Source: Reticulitermes speratus (Eukaryota; Arthropoda; Insecta; Blattodea; Rhinotermitidae). Taken from it: a stretch of DNA of 64,000 bases. This document shows positions 11,313-23,900 of the stretch, one piece after another. The DNA lies in contig JAJKFL010000005.1 of assembly GCA_021186555.1 (NCBI GenBank), positions 26,104,635 through 26,168,634 on the forward strand, written 5' to 3'. Position 1 is the stretch's first letter, and the number at the start of each line of letters is the position of its first letter. The notes below the pieces were generated by a model, which saw only the letters and a program-made list of their open reading frames with translations, ran no database searches and had not been told where the DNA came from. The position numbers and the translations under genes were made by a program.

Positions 11313-11568
11313 GTCATTTATGGCGCTCTCCTAACATGTTTCGGCCTCTACAAGTCCAAGACAAAATATTGTTATGAAATGGAAAACCTTTTTCAATTGA
11401 TTTATATTTTAAACATTTTTAAAAATTTTAATTTATAATATTGTGTTTTCACACTACACATGCACATCTTCGACAGAATTTGCTGTATTTATATTCCTTT
11501 GTATGCAACATCCCTGATGATGGCCTTGTAGAAGCCGAAACATGTAGGAGGGACATCATGAATGACAA
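11313..11568. repeat. inverted pair with hammerhead-like arms
   Basis: The left arm (11313-11370, minus sense) and right arm (about 11520-11568, plus sense) share, in opposite orientation, CTTGTAGA(A/G)GCCGAAACATG, then TAGGAG and AATGAC. The left copy has lost the CTGATGA core. The spacer is AT-rich. Confidence 0.55.
11511..11550 (+). ncRNA. hammerhead-like motif, ACATGT family
   Basis: The core CTGATGA is at 11514-11520, followed by the same extra T. Stem II is GGC...GCC with an inner TT/AA pairing. GAAA is at 11537-11540, then CATG and the triplet GTA. Stem I is short (TCC before the core, GGA after the triplet). It forms the right half of an inverted pair with 11331-11370. Confidence 0.5.
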
Positions 11569-12414
11569 ATGGTTATTATTGATTTGCAGATTTTTGAATT
11601 AAGTACTCTGTATTCAGCTTATTGCACAGAATGTGGATTGCATTATCTCAGATGTCTGTAACTTTATAGTGACGTTAAATATATTTCTTCAACATTTCTT
11701 AAATATTTTAAGATTCTGTAAATTCAGTATTCACTAACAGATTAGTTTACGTTAATTTATACATCAAGCTAATAAAACCACTGAAAAGGTATAAAAGAAT
11801 ATTCACACACCAGCGGTACACACAGAAATTGTGGGTCGCATTTACACGTTCAAAAAAATGTTAACACTGTGGGATATCTTTAAAAGACGCGGAGTTTGTG
11901 CGATAGTGGTACTTGACTTTGTTTCTGATGGAAAGATTTACTGCACTGTGTTCTGGCAGCTATCTTTCTCCGAGTTGTGTCTGCTTGGTAAATCTTATTT
12001 TGTGCTTTGGGTTGACGCCCTTATATCTGCATCAAATACCTGTACTTAAGATACTTAACAACTTACACTGAGTCTATATAGTTATAGGAGTCGTCACGAT
12101 AGTACAACCACGATGTATAAAAAGTGGGAATATTAAAACTTTTATATTATATGCTATCTAAACACGTAAACATGTGGTCAACTCTCGTAGTTCGGTTTTG
12201 CGAAATGTCAGATTATACCACGTTCTTTGTGTGAACGGATTAATCCAAGTCTAAATCGGGCTGCAACAGAAATAGGAAGAAATATTTTAATTATGAGAGA
12301 GTTTCGGTTAATTAAAAAAATGTATGAAAGAAATGAAAGCCTTACGTATATAAGAATACTTGCGTAGTTTTTTATAAAAGTCGTCTCTGTCTTTGATTTC
12401 CTGAAACTCGAGGG

Positions 12415-12655
12415 TGAAGCTCCACGCTTACTTAACTTGGCACTTGTGAATATTTAGCTTCACACCCTAGCCACTTAAAACTGCGGAAACAGCCTCCGTT
12501 AGCTATGGTATAGGAAACTGAATGGGCTTCACAACCATTTTAGAAACAAAGGTGAAGAGAAAAATCCCCTGTCCCTCCCGGAACTGAACCCAGTCATTCA
12601 GCGCATGGAGAGTAGTTGAAAATCCAGTGGTCGCTCAGTTAATCAAGTGATTTGA
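12415..12655 (-). mobile_element. tRNA-related SINE, minus strand (delta-like)
   Basis: The minus strand has GACTGGGTTCAGTTCCGGGA (B box) followed by GGGACAGGGGATTTTTCTC, as in delta copies. The remainder is degenerate. Confidence 0.5.
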
Positions 12656-12659
12656 TTGT

Positions 12660-14060
12660 TGGCTGTTAACGTGCGTTGTCTGTCCTTTAGATAAAACTAA
12701 GATATTTCTCCCAAACATCATGAACTGTGTACCAATGTACACAGCGTTGCATTGCAGAACGTTGTGTGTTACTCGTACTATTCACCACTGCGGGAACCTA
12801 AATATTTGTATGTAAATAAAGTTCTTGGGGTCACACATATCTTTTAAGATGTATTTTCATATGTTTTACCCATCTTCTTAATGTTGAATTGAGTTCATTC
12901 TTAGAAAATTGTTTACGATAGTATCCGCAATTGACACGAGTTAGTTATGGCTTAATTTTAAAATATTTTGAAATATACTTATCCTAAATAAAATAGGTTA
13001 CCTGTCTTCTGTCACTCAACAAGACATAACATTTACGAAAACTTTTTCTTTATTCCTAACAACCAAATTAGCTTCACGTCAGAAAACGTTCTGACAGTGA
13101 TGTTTAGTTTAAAATGTGGCCGGAGTTACCAAAGTAAACACATAGGGAAATTTACGCACAGAGAACTCTTCTGGAATATTTGCAGTGTTATTGTCTCTAG
13201 ATTTTTAATTCATAAATGCTAATTTTATACTGTCTTTAAGAAACGTTGGACGGACGAGCAGACAACCATAAAGATATACGAGGATAAAATTTGTCGTTAA
13301 TTATATAAAAAAACACCAGGCTTACGAAAAAGTGTATTTGAAAATACACATGTCTTTCAATATGTATTTCTGAGAATTTATTCCGTTAAGTTACTCATAA
13401 GTTACGTTGGATATGATTTCAGAAAGAATCACAAACCTACAGGTGAAGTGTCGGTTTTTGTTATGAGATTTTAAATAAAATCGGAATATCTGCCACAGAT
13501 TTTGTAGATTTCTACTATCTAAAAGTTTCATTAAAAATCTTCAGTATCTTTCTTGTTTATAATACTCATGTATCTGATTAACCATGTAAGTGTTCATCAG
13601 ATTGGAGGATTTCTGATGTTTAGTTAACTGAGATGTGTAAGTATCTGGATTTGGATAAGAATTCGTCCTTGTATTATGTTGCAAGACTAAATAATTGTGT
13701 TCTTTGAGTATATAAAGTAATTACTGTTTATCTCATCGTTAATTAAAAGTTATATTTAGAATATTTCGTTAGTATTCAATATAAATAATTAGTCAATATC
13801 TTAATCTGGTTTCAATTAAATTAGGGTTAATTCAGCAATAAGTAATACGCCTAATATGTTTCAAATACGTTTTTGATACACAGTGTTGTGTATATCTCGT
13901 TTTGTAATTTTTGTAAGTGATTTAAGTTATGATTCGTGGATCGTGTTGCTGGACCGTTTTATAGTCGTGCAGTGAAATTACAGTATTTTGGATAAAATGT
14001 ATTCAAACAGAAACAATCTAGTATCTTTGACAAACATTAAATCATTGTATGTGTGTGTCT
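12660..14060. other. no gene seen, very AT-rich
   Basis: Long AT-rich stretch with only short open frames and no recognisable repeat. Confidence 0.5.
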
Positions 14061-14069
14061 CTGTCCGTC

Positions 14070-14245
14070 TGTCTTTATGTATGTATGTATTATGTATGTA
14101 TGTATCGTGTATGTATGTATTATGTATGTATTATGTATGTATGTATGCATGAATGCATGTATGCATGTATGTAGGTATGCATGTGTGCTTGTGTTCATGT
14201 GTGCATGTATGTATGCATGTGTGTATGTATGTATGTGTGTGTATA
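14070..14245. repeat. (TATG)n microsatellite with GCATG variants
   Basis: Imperfect TATG/CATG units run over about 175 bp, with a smaller CATA patch near 14358-14398. They also create false open frames. Confidence 0.95.
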
Positions 14246-14544
14246 GGCCTACATAAGTAAACAGCATACTAATACTCTTTTGAATTCTTTGATTTCGTTC
14301 CTCTGTGTTCTCTTTGTTATTATATGCTAAGCTCTCTACGTATAGTGCATAATAAATATGTATACATACGTATATATACATATACATACATACATACATC
14401 ACACACACTTATCAGTAGACCTTACATAGGCCCCCGTATTATAAACAATAAATACATTTTTTTCTCTTGCTCTCCTGTTATTTGTACTTCATCGTTAATG
14501 TAAAAGTACAAAATATCGAACGTCACGACTGACTGAACAAGGCC

Positions 14545-14725
14545 TTCTGCTTTATGTCTGGAGAGAGCTCCGGCTCAAATACAGGTTGGAAGAAGACCAC
14601 CATCGCTTAGGTTTTCGTGACTGTCCCCAGGTCTTCCAGACAAATTGCGGACAGTACCTCAAATAGGGCCGCTCTCACTTCGTTCCATACCCTTCCCAAT
14701 TCATTATTAATAATCATACCATCTT
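14545..14725 (+). mobile_element. SINE epsilon copy
   Basis: It shows CCGGCTCAAATACAGG (B-box region), TAGGTTTTCGTGACTG and CTTCCAGACAAATTGCGGAC. The same blocks recur at 36885-37050, 33035-33215 and 23536-23795. Confidence 0.55.
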
Positions 14726-15076
14726 TCGGTGCTGTATGATCTCAGAAACTCTTAGAGAAGTTAAATAAAACAAATTATTAAATGCGATTATAATAACCTT
14801 TATATGTATAAAGAAAAATTATTTATCTGGGAATTGCATCACTTCAGTAATTTCATCAGATGTTTTTCTGGTTGCTGCTGTGTTAATTACGCTAATTGGA
14901 AGGATTAACAAATCTGTTACGTGATTAGCAATGTATCCTTTGTCTTATAGCTGTAACTAACTGCGGTCTGAAATGTGGTTTGTTGCGTAACCAGTAAATA
15001 CCAATTTAATTGATTGGACTGAATGTATACAATAACCCCCACGGCTAATTAATGGTTTTAAATGGAATTTGAGTTA

Positions 15077-15327
15077 TGACTTGCTACTTCACCTGGTATA
15101 AGCTGTCACAAGATCGATACTACCACACACTGCTGTTCCTGTGGAAATCGGATTACGTGATGCTGGAAGAGAGCTTAGATGGGGACATGGAAACCATGTT
15201 TATTGTTCGTGTAGTGGAAGGAACAACTTATCCTTCATGTGGGAATATTCCTACACGGAAAATTCCTTGCTTATACAGGTATATGCCGATTTACGCAATT
15301 CATATGTTCCCTGAACATGTCCTGTAA
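15077..15327 (+). CDS. unrecognised open frame of 83 codons
   Basis: An ATG-initiated frame stays open to the TAA at 15325 and has more balanced base composition than its flanks. A possible donor (ACAG/GTATAT) occurs inside at about 15281. No clear acceptor precedes it and no domain is recognised. It is listed because the local composition looks more coding-like than most of the window. Chance is the default explanation. Confidence 0.1.
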
Positions 15328-16135
15328 ACAGAAGACTAGTAAAACCAGCGTGTATATTCTGAAATTTAGTCTTAAAATTGGGTTTAATTTTCTTACCGGA
15401 TATTGTGTGGTGGTAAATTTAGAGATTGTAATATTCTTACGTTATTTAAAGAGAATTAGCCTTGTGAAAATAACAAATTCTCTAGAGATTTCTGAAAATT
15501 CAGGTCTTCTGAGATGTTACGTGTTGTTGCCTGGCAACTCATTATCGATGTTTCAAAAGATCATGAGTCCTCCTGCGACTCTTTGTCTCTGCAGAAAAAG
15601 GCACTACGTTACTTGGAAACGTCAGTAATTATTTACCAGTGAACACGGCATAATATCTCAAAGGACTCGAATCTTTAACAACGTCGCATTGAGAAGCAAA
15701 ATTTCGCAAAGAAAACCCTACTTGAGCAACTGATCATCTGTCAGCTGGCTATAATGGCACCGTACACATTACTGTTTATAAGCGACTGCCATTATCCCTG
15801 CGCTACGTTGGTTGACTCCAGTTCATATATTAACTGTATTTTTTCGATATATTATAATGTGGTCCATTTACTCTTACCTCTCCCATATACCCCTTAGGTT
15901 TTCCAAAAACAAAAATATGAATTCTTATTCTTCCCATGCCTGTCATAAGTTTTTTCAATTTCATCCCTCTTTTATTACCCTCCCCTTAGTAAATATATTG
16001 TTCAGTATTGTGTTCTGAAACATTCTCAGTATATGTTTACTAAAAACAAAGTCTCATTCTCATACCACTCTACCTTATACATACAGAAAAATAAGTTCAA
16101 GGAAACTTGGCATTATTATTTATTCGTGGAAGGTG

Positions 16136-16812
16136 TTTTCAGTTCTGCAGGATATAACACAAATTCTCTGCGGCCAAGATCGGATAGACCACCTGCAATC
16201 CTGTTTTCAGTTCTGCAGGATATAATACAAATGCTCTACGGCCAAGATCGATAGACCACCTGCACATCCTGTTTTCAGTTCTGCAGGATATAATACAAAT
16301 GCTCTACGGCCAAGATCGATAGACTACCTGCACATCATGTTTTCAGTTCTGTAGGATATAACACAAATTCTCTGCGGCCAAGATCGATAGACCACCTGCA
16401 CATCCTGTTTTCAGTTCTGCAGGATATAATACAAATGCTCTACGGCCAAGATCGATAGACTACCTGCACATCATGTTTTCAGTTCTGCAGGATATAACAC
16501 AAATTCTTGCGGCCAAGATCGATAGACCACCTGCACATCCTGTTTTCAGTTCTGCAGGATATAACACAAATTCTCTACGGCCAAGATCGATAGACTACCT
16601 GCACATCCTGTTTTCAGTTCTGCAGGATATAACACAAATTCTCTACGGCCAAGATCGATAGACTACCTGCACATCCTGTTTTCAGTTCTGCAGGATATAA
16701 ACAAATTCTCTACGGCCAAGATCGATAGACTACCTGCACATCACTGTTTTCAGTTCTGCAGGATATAACACAAATTCTCTACGGCCAAGATCGATAGACT
16801 ACCTGCACATCC
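16136..16812. repeat. 68-bp minisatellite, about 10 copies
   Basis: Units start at 16136, 16204, 16272, 16340, 16408, 16476, 16543, 16611, 16679 and 16746. Each contains TTTTCAGTTCTGCAGGATAT and CGGCCAAGATCGATAGAC. Two variants (ACACAAATTCTCTGCGG and ATACAAATGCTCTACGG) alternate in the first half, and the second half is more uniform. Single-base deletions occur in units 6 and 9. Confidence 0.97.
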
Positions 16813-16894
16813 ATTAGCATCGGAAACCATCCTATTTGTCACTCCGACTCAAAATATCTTTATTTCTCTCGACACAAAACTTACAGTGACTAGC

Positions 16895-17120
16895 GTACAG
16901 GCTGGATGGCCGAGGAATGAGGGTTCATTTCCCGACGTGGGGATGGATCTTTGTGTGGCACCCCATCTTCCACACCGGCGCTGGGACCCAGCCAACTTCC
17001 TCCCGAATAAGTACGGGAGATGTTTTCCCGATGAAAGCGGCCGTGGCAGAAAATGTGCATGCACCTTCATTTAGGCAGAGGTTAAGAATGTGTGGAATTA
17101 CACTTTTACTTTTACTTGGG
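16895..17120 (+). mobile_element. tRNA-related SINE-like unit (gamma)
   Basis: GGCTGGATGGCCGAGGAATG, then a B box in GGGTTCATTTCCCGACG, then CACCCCATCTTCC and CGATGAAAGCGGCCGTGGCA. It lies 80 bp after the 68-bp minisatellite. The family is distinct from the others in the window. Confidence 0.5.
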
Positions 17121-17296
17121 TAACCAATTCGAGAATGAAGTGGATGAAACATGTAGCATGAACGGGAGCTACGACTACTTGGGAGACTTAGGTGTAGATG
17201 GGAGGATAATATTGAAATTGAGCATAACTATTTTGTGAAGTGTGTGAACTGGAGTCATGTGACTCAGAATATGGATCAGTAGCAGGCTAATGATAA

Positions 17297-17325
17297 TTCA
17301 ATTCAATTCAATTCAATTCAATTCT
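17297..17325. repeat. (ATTCA)n pentanucleotide repeat
   Basis: Five to six units of TTCAA/ATTCA. Confidence 0.93.
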
Positions 17326-17429
17326 GGTTTATTAATGTGCCGAGTCAACAGCCAGATGGCCAATTACAGAAACAGCACAACAAACAAATAATAATAATAA
17401 TAATGCGTTTAGTTCGATGCTTCGGACTA

Positions 17430-19080
17430 CCTGCCGATTGGAACCGGAATAGCGGGCGGTTGTGAAAGAGTTTGAATTGTTGGGTTACATTAAAGGCAAG
17501 GGGTTTCTTGTCCGGCTGAAAAATTACGAGCCTTTGAAAGTGGTCTCTGCAGCATGGAGTTTGTTACGTAAGCACAGCGCAGAATAATAAGAAACATATG
17601 TGTAATCCTGTAAGTGGTAGATTTACTTAGCAAGCTTTCCTACCACTGAACTGAGACTGTTTCCTTGCAGCCGGTCCCCCACCCTTCCTACGAGTACATA
17701 ATGAAGCTAGTGTATGATATACTGGGCACTACCATCCATTATCTGTTTGAAAACAGATTAACATAGTAATACAGTTTAATATATAGTTGTAGCGAGGCGT
17801 GGGATTATAAATAGAGTACAAGCTACATGAGCTTAAATTTTAAACGAAATTTTAATGAGAGTATGTTCTATTACCATTATACATTGCCACTACGTCTGGC
17901 ACTGTCCATGGCTTAGGCCAATTCTTTAATCTCTTTTCATTTTCATTTAAGTTTCAATGTGTCTTACCTTGTTAAGACGTTTCAGTTATGATTTTGTATG
18001 TTCCTTTCACATGTTGTTTGTACGGACGTGTGGAATAATGACACAAACGTGACATCACATTAATTCATTCACCTGCTCTCAATTCTTTGTCTTGTATTAT
18101 GTAGACTATAGACTTTGTGATGAGTTGCTGTCCAATATAATCATCATATAAAATGTACCAACATATTTGAAAAATACTGATCTCTGTACCTTCAAACTAA
18201 ACGTTTAAATGGATAATAAATAAACATGTAACCTTACTAACTCCTCATGAAGACGCTCGTGGTGGTTTGTTCAGCTTTTCAATAAGTCCCATAAAATGAA
18301 TTTAGCCTAATTCCACACGTTTGTGAAGGTACATTATAATACTATCCTCCCATCTGTAGCTAGGTTTCCCGAGGACTCACTTCCTTTCAGGTTTTATCAC
18401 CAAGAATTAAATTGACATTGTCCAAAATTATGGACCCGTAATGAGAATATCATCTTGTTGTGATCGCGTATTAAAAGTTTTGTGTTCAGAAAAGTTACTT
18501 TTTGAAGTTCACAAGCTGGAAGTAATCTGACGCTAAAATTTGTGCAGTTTCTTTGTTACGAGAAGGTTGGCGCGAATAACTCTGCTTACCTAAACAAACC
18601 TGTCTGACGTCTAGGATCGTGTAATGGAGATAAAGAAGGACCCAGCATTGTGTTCGGCTACGGTCAATAGAACATAACTTGTTCGTTGAAAATACATGCT
18701 GACATTTACTGTTGTTTAAGGTACATGTGAAAATACTACTGTTGGTGTATTCTCCGTGAACTGTACTCCGAACAGCCGAGCTGTAGAGGAACAAAGGGTA
18801 TTTGTAGCTTTTGGGAAATTTTGAACGAAACTATCTGATAAAGAGTCCTATAATGAAATATTTACATTGTAATTAACAACATTAATAGTAGTCTTATAGA
18901 ATATTTTAGGCTACTTATCTTTCTTATGAAATCACCATGCATTTTGCCTTTATCTAAGTCTGTACCACTTTTCACTTTTGATCCATGTGATCGATTTTTT
19001 AAAGAACTTCATATCACTCAATTACACAGAAGGCGACACTAAGCAATGCTTCCCGATTTTTTATAATTAATGATAGTAAC
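17430..19080. other. no gene seen
   Basis: A minus-strand frame at 18495-18794 contains a donor-like TTTAG/GTAAGCA near 18590 but has no partner site. Nothing else stands out. Confidence 0.45.
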
Positions 19081-19190
19081 GTGCGTGATATCAGGCTTCC
19101 GCAGCGATGTAGTTACGCGACGTAGGTTGGTAGTTGCTTACCGACGTTTCGGGACATCCCGTCTCTCCCACCTTCAAGGGTCAAGCAGTC
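19080..19190 (-). ncRNA. solitary hammerhead-like copy, ACGTC family
   Basis: On the minus strand: CCCTTGAAGG, TGGGA...TCCC, then GAAACGTCGGTAAGC. The flank to the left (CGCAGCGATGTAGTTACGCG) resembles the outer arm at 44585-44620, so the copy is one half of the palindromic element seen there. Confidence 0.5.
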
Positions 19191-20791
19191 CAACCGCGTG
19201 ACAACCCAGAACAGAGGAGGCCTAACAGTAATTTAAATAAACGCGCTAAGTTGTGAGGTGAAAGCGAAATTGGAAAGCCTTTTTTTGGTATAAAGAAAAA
19301 GAGCATAATTTGGTATAATTATGAGAAATTATGCGAAATTTATTAAGGCGCATTTTGTGAGTTTACGAGTAAAATAACAGCATGGAGGAATACGGAAATA
19401 TTTTTACCTTCCAGTGAATGGAGATAACTAATAAAACTTTGGGGCGAGGTGTGTATAGCTTGGTACGGTAGTGTCTTATACACACACTGTACACTGTGTA
19501 GGAAATATAAGATATTACAGGGGGGGATTATAGTGCAAACTTTGATGTTATGGCCGACAAATTTTACATGGAACCTGCTTCTTAAGTAATAAAGCTCTTA
19601 AAAAAAATTTAATATATTAGCAGTAATACAAATCTACGCAGTAAGAATGAAGGCCTTCTGTTTTCAGTTCAGAACTGCTCTTTTCTATGTACGTCATTTT
19701 CAACGACATAAATTGTCAGAAAATAAATATTTTTATACGTGGTAGACATTTTTTAAAGTAATTGTCTCATATATTACTAGAACAAATGGGAATTCTTGTT
19801 TGGAAATACTAAAATGTGGGCAGTATATACCGTTGTAGGTGGACGTTAGGGTAAATATTCGCGCTGCCTCGGGTCACGTAAACAAAGGATTCAGTTTTGG
19901 CATGTCACTAAGAACATTGATTTGTTTCCTTTATTTTTCTGTGTTATCCTTTGAATACAAATACCTTACAATGCGCTCACAAAATGTGACGTACGAGCAT
20001 AAACACTTTGCGATTTTAGTAATGCTGGGCTCAAAACAAGTCGCTGCCATTTATATCATACTAATCAAACGGCCGTTCTTTGTACTGGTTTGTTGGCAGT
20101 ACAGGGTATATTAAAGTAGAGAAGTTGGTTATGTGTTGTTATAGTCACGTTCAAAACATTTATACTGTTGTGTTCTTGGCTGTGATACCAAAGCGGTTAC
20201 CAACCTTTTGAAGGAATTTGCTACTTTCGTCTTCAGGGTAGACGTTTCTGCAAGATGTCTTAATCCAGGGAACAAAATCTCACATGTTAAGTTATTTATT
20301 TCAGTAGAGCCGCATAGTGATTACACCCAACCCTTGTTTTACGCGTTTTTGCTTTGACGGTCTTTGCCAATTTACAGCACATCTTAATTTGCGCTCACTC
20401 ATTTTCGTTTTAACGCCCTTATGGCTGACTGCGTTCTGTTGCGCTAACCCCTTATTTCTGACGGGAATATAATTTTTTATTTACGCCCACTATTTCAGGA
20501 ACGCAGTTAGGACGTAAAACAAGGTTTGGGTGTATTTGTTACATCAAGCAACTGTAAAACCAAACTATTGCAATCGCAGAAATGAGTCGAGAGCTTGTGC
20601 AGCATAAATACCATTATGATTACGCACAAAGACGGAGGGCGACGGAGGGAGAAATAGAGAAACTCGCAAGGAAAATTTTATGGTCGCCAACACCTAAGTC
20701 TCGTAGAAAGCCCGTTGAAGTTTCAACGGTAAATCATTAAAAGCAAACTTCGCCAAAGTACCTGACCGCAGTAACCGAGAAGTTGTTGGCC

Positions 20792-21058
20792 GTGCTATGG
20801 CTCAGGCGGTTAGTTGCCGGCCTCTCACCGCGGAGGCCTGGGTTCGATCCCTGTCGGTCAATGTGGGATTTGTGATGGACAAAACTGGGACGGGTTTTTC
20901 TCCAAGTACTTCGGTTTTCCCCTGTCAGTTTCATTCCATCGGTGCTCCATTAAAATGGAAAAGCAGATAAAACCTTATCAACTTCATCATCTTCCTCGTA
21001 GGTAGCCTTCAAGGCTGCGGTGTGTCCGTAGAATCTGCTACGGGGCCCTTCAATAAAA
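20792..21058 (+). mobile_element. SINE beta, near-complete copy
   Basis: The tRNA-like head has an A box (TGGCTCAGGCGGTTA, from 20798) and a perfect B box (GGTTCGATCC, 20841-20850). The body has TGTGGGATTTGTGATGGAC and GGTTTTTCTCCAAGTAC, and it ends in an A-rich tail near 21058. It is the best-preserved member of its family here. Confidence 0.82.
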
Positions 21059-21059
21059 A

Positions 21060-22690
21060 AAAACTGAGCAGTTACTGTGCGCAACAGACTGTGCGTCCTG
21101 TTAAATAGACGGCACCTTTCCGACACTGCACTATTGACTCGTGAAGAAGGTTCACTGCCATCATCTTCTACTTTTGTTCAAAATTGCTTGCTGTCATACA
21201 TAACGACAGAAGAGACAACTTTAGCTTGTCGTACCTAAAGATGATACACATCTCTGAGTAAGGTAAACTAAGATATCTATTTACACTCATATCATAACCA
21301 CATTTTAATCATTGTTATGTACTCGGGTGTGAATTACAGATTGTGAATCTATTCATGTGTGAAACTGATTACTGTGTATGCCCGCTTATGACATTAACAC
21401 TGTTACAGTGGTCGATACATTGGTCACGTTTACAGATTTGTGTTTGAAGATTTTGGACATGTTTTTCCTACGAAGTGCAAGAACCTGTCTTTTTGTATGA
21501 GACATACATGAGTATAGAGACGTCGCAACTATAGTAAAGTCACGGACAGAAGACGCTTGCAATGATTCCACTCTATATCCGCCCCAGCAAAGCTTTCTGT
21601 GACTTATTTCCATCCAGTCCTTTAGCCATTCTATGTACAATCATGTTGGTAGTGATAACCTTTGCTACCGACAAGCTATTTGGGCTTGTTTACAGAAGCA
21701 AGATGGGCTCCAATAGGCAGAAAGTGTGAAAATTCTAGCGCTCTTTTTCCCCACCGTAAACGAGACTTCTTTCCCTTGCTTGAGTATAGATTAAGAATAC
21801 ACGTATTTTACATTTACTTGCACGCATCTGTAACAATATCTTATAGAAAGAAGTAACATTTTTCATGATTTGGATCTATTTAAAATTCTTAGTTTCTTCT
21901 GGACTACCATTATGTGTTGAAACATTGAAGGACAGTATGTAACATGAAGGTAACTGAGATCTTTTTGTCTTTTTTTCCGTGTCTTTCAGTTTCTTGTCCT
22001 TAACAACCGATGTTCTCTCGTGCATCGTACACATTTCAGCACTCAACTTCCCGACTGTTCCATCTTTACTCTTATTCTATAATAGAACATCGTTAAAAGA
22101 AAAAAATCGTCATGAAAGAGCAGTCTGTTCTTTGCGACAAAGAACACTAATTGCTGTAAGATAGCGAGAAACAAGAGTTCAAACACCAGCAGTCTTGTCT
22201 CTCGCCACCTAGGAGTATATACAGGGCCTATCGTCACTTTATATCCGTACGTGTGGAGACCACCTTAGTTTAGGAATGGCATATGTGACTTTCAACACTT
22301 ATTGAGCTGTGGACGTTTTAAGTTCAAGAATGATTCACAAATAAGCCTAATTGACTTGTTGCGAGGTATTAAGCTTTCACAGCGGTGTGATTGAGGTCTG
22401 CGCAACATCGCAGAAGTCTGTTTTTCATAGCAAGTTCTTATAAGGCAGTTCAGTTTGCACTGAAATTTCGGAGTGGGCAACTTCAGCTTGAATAACAACT
22501 GTGACTGCTTTTCACGTGGAATGTCTAGTGTAATAAATGGTGTATGAAGAAAACGGGTACTCAATAGATGAAAGACGTCGTCGAATTTTAGGTTTTCTAA
22601 GACACGTGCAGTAAATAACCAGGGTCTGCTAGGATTAGACATTTAACAGAAAAGTGAGTCAGAATGTGTTGAAGGTGTCTTACTGGCAAA
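21060..22690. other. no gene seen
   Basis: A 116-codon minus-strand frame (22292-22642) is not recognised and ends next to the 48-bp array. The rest is AT-rich unique-looking DNA. Confidence 0.4.
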
Positions 22691-23122
22691 CGTGCAATGT
22701 AAGAACGTGTTCGTGACAGCAGCTTGCTTATGTCCAAACGTACAATGTAAGAACGTGTTCGTGACAGCAGCTTGCTTATGTCCAAACGTGCAATGTAAGA
22801 ACATGTTCGTGACAGCAGCTTGCTTATGTCCAAACGTGCAATGTAAGAACGTGTTCGTGACAGCAGCTTGCTTATGTCCAAACGTGCAATGTAAGAACGT
22901 GTTCATGACAGCAGCTTGCTTATGTCCAAACGTGCAATGTAAGAACGTGTTCGTGACAGCAGCTTGCTTATGTCCAAACGTGCAATGTAAGAACGTGTTC
23001 GTGACAGCAGCTTGCTTATGTCCAAACGTGCAATGTAAGAACGTGTTCGTGACAGCAGCTTGCTTATGTCCAAACGTGCAATGTAAGAACGTGTTCGTGA
23101 CAGCAGCTTGCTTATGTCCAAA
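22691..23122. repeat. 48-bp minisatellite, nine copies
   Basis: Exactly nine 48-bp units start at 22691 and every 48 bp after, nearly identical, each with CGTGCAATGTAAGAACGTGT and CAGCAGCTTGCTTATGTCC. Because 48 is a multiple of 3 and the unit lacks stops in some frames, both strands show open frames of 72-180 codons. They are explained by the repeat. Confidence 0.97.
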
Positions 23123-23367
23123 CCATTTTTTAATTACAAATAATCATAGCGACGTAACAGCAGATAATGGACCGCACGTTCTTTTGATATTTGTGTTGGG
23201 AATTAATTTCAGGAATAAGATGTTAGAACATTGATGTAAATTCATGCATCATTCTTTACTTTCCTCGAATTCTTAGAACACATTGAAGTAATTCCAAACT
23301 CTTAGAACTACATTTACTTATACCAGCATTTTTGGGGGGTTTTAGTTACAGAAGAAACTTCAGAGAA

Positions 23368-23369
<2 letters not shown>

Positions 23370-23399
<30 letters not shown>
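23370..23399. repeat. (GT)n microsatellite
   Basis: A clean run of about 15 GT units. Confidence 0.95.
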
Positions 23400-23401
<2 letters not shown>

Positions 23402-23535
23402 ACAGTTCTAACTACCGCATTCAGTTTCGACTGAATTTCGATTGGTTGTTTTTCAGTTTAGCTTTCTTTTTCTTAGAATTTCTTTTCCTTTCCTTTTTTA
23501 TTTCTCTGACTTCTAGCTAACCAGACTACTTTGCG

Positions 23536-23795
23536 GTTTAGTGGCTAGCATTTCTACTTCGTATTAGCAAGACATTGGGTTCAAATCATTGTCCTGAAAC
23601 AAAAGACTGTAACTGATATTTTTTGTGATACTGTATGATCTCTCCAGGCAAAAGCGGGGTAATAGCTGAAATTATGAAGAAAAAAGTATTCGTCGTAGTC
23701 ACGGCCGTAGGGACCTAAAATGTGAAACCTGTTAAAGATTTGTCTCCTGGGATATGATGCAGAGCACCAATACTTCCATTGGCCCGTTACCAATC
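23536..23795 (+). mobile_element. SINE epsilon copy
   Basis: GGTTTAGTGGCTAGCATTTC, TTGGGTTCAAATCATTG (B box), CTCCAGGCAAAAGCGGGGTA and GTCACGGCCGTAGGGACC follow in family order. The TTTAGTGGCTAGCAT head is tRNA-like. Confidence 0.62.
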
Positions 23796-23860
23796 GAATT
23801 TCTCTCCTTCCCCTCTATCATGACACATCTTTTGCAGCGCAGATTACTCTTCTTGGACTA

Positions 23861-23900
23861 CCCTGAGGATGGAGGCCTTATACTCCTACGAAACATTAGC
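23861..23900 (+). ncRNA. degenerate hammerhead-like motif
   Basis: The plus strand has ACCCTGAGGATGGAG, a loop, CTCC, TAC, GAAACATTAG. Stem II is GGAG/CTCC with two extra bases before GAAA. It is single-copy and lies just after an epsilon-type SINE. Confidence 0.3.

Noticed and set aside
14037..14408. Met/Tyr/Val/Cys-rich frames
   Set aside because: They come from translation of the TATG microsatellite.
20798..20860. Possible functional tRNA gene with good A and B boxes
   Set aside because: It continues into a SINE body shared with at least four other loci and lacks an acceptor-stem partner, so it is a SINE head.
22692..23234. 180-codon Cys-rich repeat open frame
   Set aside because: It arises from the 48-bp array. 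The opposite strand is equally open and the frame ends soon after the array.
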